NCBI RefSeq assembly: GCF_009760405.1
Contig: NZ_WRPP01000015.1
Span: forward strand, 98,429 to 162,428
Source: Nocardia terrae
Lineage (GTDB): Bacteria; Actinomycetota; Actinomycetes; Mycobacteriales; Mycobacteriaceae
Reading direction: 5' to 3'
Length of the DNA stretch: 64,000 nucleotides
Part shown: piece by piece, positions 58,330 to 64,000 of the stretch
Layout of the letters: each line of letters starts with the position of its first letter
Numbering within the stretch: the first letter of the stretch is position 1
Translations under genes and position numbers: made by a program
Notes under the pieces: model-generated
Databases searched by the model: none
What the model saw: only the letters and a program-made list of their open reading frames with translations
Told to the model about the DNA's origin: nothing

Positions 58330-59352
58330 ATGGGCAAACGCCAACCGGTCGATTTGGTTCGCGAATCGAGTTCCGTGCGAAAGCGTCTGGGCTCCTTGGC
58401 GGTCGCGGGCGCGCTGCCGCTGGTCGCCGCCCTCGCCACCGCAGGAACCAGTGCGGCCGAACCGGTTTCGAACGATGAAAACCAACCGGCCGTTGTAGAC
58501 AACCAGCCCGCCGCCACCCAGCCCGGCGGCACCGACGCGCAACCGGGCGTCGTGGTGGACACGCCGTTCGGCAAGTTCCAGGTGCCGATGCCGCAGGGCG
58601 CGGCCAACGGGGCACGCGCCTACCTCGACGCCACCGCCGCTGAAGCCGAGGGCACCCCCGCGGCCGACGCGACACCCGCCGACACGCTCGACCCGGCCGA
58701 GGCCGACGCGCTCGCACCCGCCCCGCAGCCGGCACCCGTGCGCGTGGGCCGCAACTCCACCACCGGCGTGCGGGACATCCCCAACGCGCCGCTGGCCCCG
58801 GTGGATCAGAGCAAGCTGCACCAGCCGGACCCGATGGCCGCGCCGGACGTCGCGCCCATCGCCGCCCCCGCGGGCAAGCTGCGCTTCGGCGACACCCAGG
58901 TCGACATTCCGGCCTGGATGCAGCCCGATCAGGCGGCCCAGGTGAACGCGCTGGCCGCGGGCGCCGAGGCCGAGCTGGCCCGCACCTACGACTCGGCCGG
59001 CTTCGAGCCGAGCCGTTCGGACCGCATGGCCGCCCAGACCGTCGGCACCGCGGCCGTCGGTGCGGCGGTGGGAGTGGGCGTCGCGGCCCCGCTCGAGATC
59101 GCGGGCGGTGTCATGGGCGGATTCATCGGCGCGATGGCGGGCACGCCGTTCGCGCCGGCGGGCTGGGTCTTCGGCCCGGCCGTGGGCGCGACCGCGGCCG
59201 CCTCGCTCATCGCGGTGCCCGCGGCCACCGTGGGCGCGGTCGTCGGCGGTGCGGTGGGCGCGGTGAACGGGTATCTGGCTCCGGCCACCCCGGCGGCGCA
59301 GGTCGACGAGCCTGCCCCCGCGGTTGCCGATGAGGCAGCAACCCAAGGGTGA
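58330..59352 (+). CDS. Secreted Ala/Pro-rich protein with C-terminal glycine-zipper domain
   Basis: 340 residues with AAAGG before the ATG. A signal peptide (about 1-43, ATAGTSAAE) is followed by a Pro/Ala/Asp-rich region, then a LRFGDTQVDIPAWMQPDQAAQ segment and, from about 218, a helical domain (ARTYDSAGFEPSRSDRMAAQ) that runs into a glycine-zipper-like repeat of GAAVGVGVAAPLEIAGGVMG type. This last 120 residues could insert in a membrane. The following gene is a paralog. Recognised only as a Nocardia-type secreted family; function unknown. Confidence 0.75.
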   Translation: MGKRQPVDLVRESSSVRKRLGSLAVAGALPLVAALATAGTSAAEPVSNDENQPAVVDNQPAATQPGGTDAQPGVVVDTPFGKFQVPMPQGAANGARAYLDATAAEAEGTPAADATPADTLDPAEADALAPAPQPAPVRVGRNSTTGVRDIPNAPLAPVDQSKLHQPDPMAAPDVAPIAAPAGKLRFGDTQVDIPAWMQPDQAAQVNALAAGAEAELARTYDSAGFEPSRSDRMAAQTVGTAAVGAAVGVGVAAPLEIAGGVMGGFIGAMAGTPFAPAGWVFGPAVGATAAASLIAVPAATVGAVVGGAVGAVNGYLAPATPAAQVDEPAPAVADEAATQG

Positions 59353-59366
59353 TGGCCGCTCTATCG

Positions 59367-59400
59367 AGGCCGGAATCTCTCACCAGGGATTCCGGCCTTT
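59367..59400 (+). terminator. Terminator between the two paralogs
   Basis: AGGCCGGAATC pairs with GATTCCGGCCT over a 10-nt loop, followed by TT. Confidence 0.8.
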
Positions 59401-59535
59401 CCGCTGTCCGGTTACCGGCCAGTTGGCTAATTTTCAGTTATGACAACGATTTTCGATCGTCCGATTCCCCACCAATCCGGGCTGACCGGTGGGTTCGAAT
59501 GTCGAGCGTCGATGTTCCCCTGAAGAAAGGTCAGC

Positions 59536-60315
59536 ATGGCCGCAGGTAAGCACCGAGCACTGAACCCCCACCGCAACAAGGTCGGAAACGTGGTGGCGGC
59601 AGGCGCGGTCCCGCTAGTTTTGGCGATTGTCGGATCGGGTGCAGCCAATGCCGCCCCGGCCGATGTCGCTCCCACGGCGCAGCACGACGATGCGCCCAAG
59701 GCCCAGTGGCCCGCCGCTGATGCCCCGAACGTGAGTCCCTATGAGGGCCTGCACATTCCGGGCGACACAAAGAGCTCCATCCAGTGGTCGCGTCAGGCCC
59801 CGGACAAGAGCTACCTGGCCCCCGTCGGCGTGCTGCACCCGCCCGTCCCGGTTCCGGCCGTGCCGCCGATCGCCCCGCCGCCCGGCATGTTCCGGTTCGG
59901 CGATGTGCAGGTCCCGGCTCCCGACTGGATCGACAAAGAGCAGGCGATCCAGATCAATGACAACTCCGCGCAGATCGAGGCGAACCTCGCCACCTTCCTC
60001 GACTCGATCGGCATGGAGCGCTCCAGGTCCGACCGCATCGCCGGGCAGACCATCGGCACCGCCGCCATGGGCGCTGTCGCCGGAGCCGCCACCGCCGCCC
60101 CGATCGAGCTCACCTCCGCCGTCGTCGGCGGTGCGCTGGGTCTCGTCGTCGGCGCCGGTTTCGTTCCGGTCGGTCTGGTCGCCGGTCCCGCCCTCGGTGC
60201 CGCAGCCGGTGCCGCGGTCATCGCCGTTCCCGCGGCCGTCGCGGGCGCCGCGGTCGGTGCCGTTGTGGGCGCGGTGAATTCGTTCAACGCACCACCCCGC
60301 GTCGTCGGCGACTGA
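59536..60315 (+). CDS. Secreted protein, paralog of the preceding gene
   Basis: 259 residues with GAAAGG before the ATG. Signal peptide (about 1-40, GSGAANAAP), a shorter Pro-rich middle, FRFGDVQVPAPDWIDKEQAI, and a C-terminal region with MERSRSDRIAGQTIGTAAMG, matching SRSDRMAAQTVGTAAVG of the first gene, then a Gly/Ala/Val-rich repeat ending GAVVGAVNSFNAP. So the pair arose by tandem duplication followed by divergence of the N-terminal half. A terminator separates them, so each has its own promoter. Confidence 0.75.
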   Translation: MAAGKHRALNPHRNKVGNVVAAGAVPLVLAIVGSGAANAAPADVAPTAQHDDAPKAQWPAADAPNVSPYEGLHIPGDTKSSIQWSRQAPDKSYLAPVGVLHPPVPVPAVPPIAPPPGMFRFGDVQVPAPDWIDKEQAIQINDNSAQIEANLATFLDSIGMERSRSDRIAGQTIGTAAMGAVAGAATAAPIELTSAVVGGALGLVVGAGFVPVGLVAGPALGAAAGAAVIAVPAAVAGAAVGAVVGAVNSFNAPPRVVGD

Positions 60316-60492
60316 TAGCCCCCTGAAATCCCTTCGACGACAGCCGCTTCAGTGAGCAGATGTGCGGTCGCGGTGGGAACCGGCGGTGAGGTCCGGTTCC
60401 CGCCGCGTACGCGATCGCGGCGCGCGGACGATGTGTTGCGGATCATGTGCTGAGCGCCCAATATGTGATCTGCATGGCGTGCGGCAACAGCA

Positions 60493-60533
60493 TTGACGTC
60501 ATGCAATAGCGATGCTACTGAGGACATTTGTCC
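60493..60533 (+). promoter_or_regulatory. Promoter and dyad before the permease gene
   Basis: TTGACG at 60493-60498 and TACTGA at 60516-60521 are separated by 17 bp, a good vegetative-type promoter. GGACA-TT-TGTCC at 60522-60533 directly follows and could be an operator. Transcription would start about 40 bp before the ATG at 60571. Confidence 0.55.
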
Positions 60534-60570
60534 GTTCAACCGGGCCAGTTTGCTACGTAGTGTCCAAGGC

Positions 60571-62241
60571 ATGGACATACCTTCCGCGAACCGCAAGGGG
60601 CTGAGTCTCTTCGCCCTGATCATGATTGGCATTGGTTCGATCTTCGGATCGGGCTGGCTCTTCGGAGCCGGACAGGCCGCCCAGGTCGCCGGGCCGGCCG
60701 CAATCATCGCCTGGGTGATCGGTGCGGTTTTCATAGGGCTGATCGCCATGTCCTACGCGGAAGTCGGTGCGGCCTACCCGTTCCCCGGATCCATGGCCCG
60801 CTTCGGTTCCATCTCGCACGGCCCGGTGCTCGGATTCATTACGGGCTGGGCGGTTTGGATCGCCGTCGCCGCGCTGATTCCGATCGAGTCCATCGCGAGC
60901 ACGCAGTACATGTCGTCGTGGAGCTTCTCCTGGGCACAGGGCCTGATGGAGGACGGCTCGCTGACCTTCGCGGGCATGGGCATGGCGTTCGTGCTGACCG
61001 TGGCGCTGTGGCTGTGCTGCTACTGGTCCGTCGGCTTGCTCGCCCGGGTGAACAACCTGCTGACCGCGGTCAAGTTCGGTATCCCGGTGCTGGCCATCGT
61101 CTCGCTGATCGCTTCCGGTTTCCACACCGAGAACTTCCACGGCTACGGCGGTTTCGCGCCGAACGGGTGGGCCTCGGTGCTGACCGCGGTGAGTACCTGC
61201 GGTGTCGTGTTCGCCTTCAACGGTTTCCAGGCAGTGGTGAATCTCGGTGGCGCGGCGAAGAATCCGGGCAAGGCCATTCCGGCCGCGCTGGTCGGCGCGC
61301 TGTCGATCGGTCTGGTCATCTACATGCTGCTGCAGGTCGCCTTCATCGGTGCGGTGCCGCCGGAGCAGCTGGCCGAACACGGTTGGGTCGGAATCAATTT
61401 CAACTCGCCGTTCGTCGACATCGCCAAGATCCTGATGCTGGGCTGGCTGGTGATCATGCTCCAGTTCGGCGCGTTCATCTCGCCGTCCGGCGCGAACATC
61501 GCGAACGTGGCCTCGGCCTCGTACATGGTGCAGAACCTCGCCGAGACCGGCTTCTTCCCGAAGAAGCTCGCCGAATCGCACCCCCGCTACGGCACCGCGC
61601 GCCCGGCCATGTGGCTGAACCTCGCCTTCTCGCTGATCCTGCTGCTGACCGTCGGCCACAGCTGGCATGCGCTGGCCGGCATCGTCTCCGCGGCCATGGT
61701 CATCTCCTACCTGATCGGCCCCATCGCGGTCGGCGTGTTCCGCAAGACCAAGCCCGAACTGCCGCGGCCCTTCCGGCTCCCGCTCGCGAATGTGATCACC
61801 CCGCTGGCCTTCACCCTCGCCGCGTGCGCGCTGTACTGGACGCACTGGCCCAACACCGGCCGCATCGTGTTCATCACGCTGCTGTCCGTGCCGATCGCGG
61901 TGGCCGTGCTGTGGCGTCGCGGTGAGCGCAGCATCGCCCAGCAGCTGGCTCCGGCCTGGTGGATGATCGCCTTCCTGATCTTCATGGCGACCGTGTCCGC
62001 CCTGGGTTCGCCCGATTTCGGTGGCAGCGGCCTGATTCCGGGCGGCGTGGACATCACGCTGGTCGCCGCGGCCGCACTCGCCACCTACTACTGGGCGGTC
62101 CGCGCCGGTGTGAAGGCGCACGAGTCGGGTCTGCCCGGCCCGGATCCGGTGCTCGACGCCGTGCCCGAGAGCGACGACGAGATCGTTCCGCTCGACGACA
62201 TCCTCGGCACCGAGCGCGACCGCAACCTCCAGCACGCCTGA
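60571..62241 (+). CDS. APC-superfamily amino-acid permease
   Basis: 556 residues, about 12 membrane segments. The helix 1 motif IMIGIGSIFGSGWLFGAGQAA is typical for amino acid permeases of the APC family, as is the conserved NLGGAAKNPGKAIPAAL segment. The C-terminal 40 residues are acidic and polar. An L-serine dehydratase gene follows after 54 bp in the same direction, so serine is a likely substrate. Confidence 0.87.
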   Translation: MDIPSANRKGLSLFALIMIGIGSIFGSGWLFGAGQAAQVAGPAAIIAWVIGAVFIGLIAMSYAEVGAAYPFPGSMARFGSISHGPVLGFITGWAVWIAVAALIPIESIASTQYMSSWSFSWAQGLMEDGSLTFAGMGMAFVLTVALWLCCYWSVGLLARVNNLLTAVKFGIPVLAIVSLIASGFHTENFHGYGGFAPNGWASVLTAVSTCGVVFAFNGFQAVVNLGGAAKNPGKAIPAALVGALSIGLVIYMLLQVAFIGAVPPEQLAEHGWVGINFNSPFVDIAKILMLGWLVIMLQFGAFISPSGANIANVASASYMVQNLAETGFFPKKLAESHPRYGTARPAMWLNLAFSLILLLTVGHSWHALAGIVSAAMVISYLIGPIAVGVFRKTKPELPRPFRLPLANVITPLAFTLAACALYWTHWPNTGRIVFITLLSVPIAVAVLWRRGERSIAQQLAPAWWMIAFLIFMATVSALGSPDFGGSGLIPGGVDITLVAAAALATYYWAVRAGVKAHESGLPGPDPVLDAVPESDDEIVPLDDILGTERDRNLQHA

Positions 62242-62295
62242 GCTGCTCGGTTCGACAGCACAGCCCCCATCCACGTCCTAGCAGAAGGTCCAGTC

Positions 62296-63678
<1,383 letters not shown>

Positions 63679-63726
63679 AAGCCGTTCGGCCACAGCCGAC
63701 GACAACCGGGCGGTACGCGCACAGCG

Positions 63727-64000
63727 TGCCGCCCGGCAGCGTTCTACCCCAAGGCCGAACGGTCAACCCACGAGCAAACGCACGATCCGCGCGAAACAGC
63801 ATGCCGCCCGGCAGCGTTCTACCCCGAGACCGAACGGTCAACCCACGAGCAAACGCACGATCCGCGCGAAACAGCATGCCGCCCAGCAGCGTTCTACCCC
63901 GAGACCGAACGGTCAACCCACGAGCAAACGCACGATCCGCGCGAAACAGCATGCCGCCCAGCAGCGTTCTACCCCGAGACCGAACGGTCAACCCACGAGC
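63727..64000. repeat. 75-bp tandem repeat running off the window end
   Basis: The unit, beginning GTCAACCCACGAGC, recurs at 63762, 63837, 63912 and 63987 with only few base changes, so about 3.7 copies are visible including a partial first one. The period of 75 bp is a multiple of three. It follows the sdaA stop codon by about 50 bp. No gene is present in 63679-63726. Confidence 0.95.

Noticed and set aside
63727..64000. 75-bp repeat as a CRISPR array
   Set aside because: The whole 75-bp unit repeats with no unique spacers and no cas genes are near.

Overview
The window is about 68% G+C, has strong codon bias and starts many genes with GTG. Its gene set is typical of mycolic-acid actinobacteria: an EthA-type Baeyer-Villiger monooxygenase, a type II NADH dehydrogenase, RecBCD, a polyprenol-phosphate-dependent GT87 mannosyltransferase, F420-type LLM oxidoreductases, an L,D-transpeptidase and XRE-DUF5753/DUF397 pairs. 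Nocardia or a close relative is the best guess, from gene content only. No rRNA, tRNA, CRISPR array or insertion sequence was seen.

Layout. 1-1116 is the C-terminal end of a Wadjet JetC-type SMC ATPase cut by the window edge. 1.4-5.4 kb has a pyruvate-kinase-like gene, a membrane protein and a scar made of two gene fragments; one of them is a 183-bp near-copy of the carbonic anhydrase gene at 12.4 kb. 5.4-9.9 kb holds a MerR/MFS efflux pair, an unassigned tandem palindrome, an XRE/DUF397 pair carrying an exact 111-bp in-frame duplication, and small proteins. 10.1-13.8 kb has a frameshifted phosphoesterase and a cyanate-detoxification cluster (cynR, carbonic anhydrase, cyanase). 13.9-17.6 kb has RDD, VanY-type peptidase, class I fumarase and MarR genes.

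17.6-22.9 kb is the most coherent system: a complete stressosome module (RsbR, RsbS, RsbT, RsbX, then one protein joining an RsbU-type N-domain, PAS, GAF, PP2C phosphatase and RsbW-like kinase, then an RsbV-like antagonist). It is preceded by two overlapping SigF/SigB-type promoter matches, yet no sigma factor lies nearby. 23-29.6 kb has an LLM oxidoreductase, a folate cyclohydrolase-family protein, an L,D-transpeptidase, a FolD lacking the usual catalytic lysine, a YdcF-type secreted protein, a HemK-family methyltransferase with a (TCATCG)12 serine tract, and a HAD phosphatase. 29.6-36.0 kb resembles the Bacillus YdjG/YdjH/YdjI membrane-stress proteins (zinc-ribbon membrane protein plus SPFH-GYF protein) with an AIM24 protein and a GT87 glycosyltransferase nearby.

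36-43.8 kb has conserved hypotheticals, a deletion scar joining the C-terminal ends of an MDR oxidoreductase and a TetR regulator, an aldehyde dehydrogenase/SDR operon facing a TetR gene across a clear operator, a cupin and a lipoprotein. 44-55.2 kb has a methyltransferase, EthA and recC-recB-recD. 55.4-64 kb has a beta-lactamase-fold secreted protein, ndh, two tandem paralogous secreted glycine-zipper proteins, an amino-acid permease/L-serine dehydratase operon, and a 75-bp tandem repeat running off the window end.
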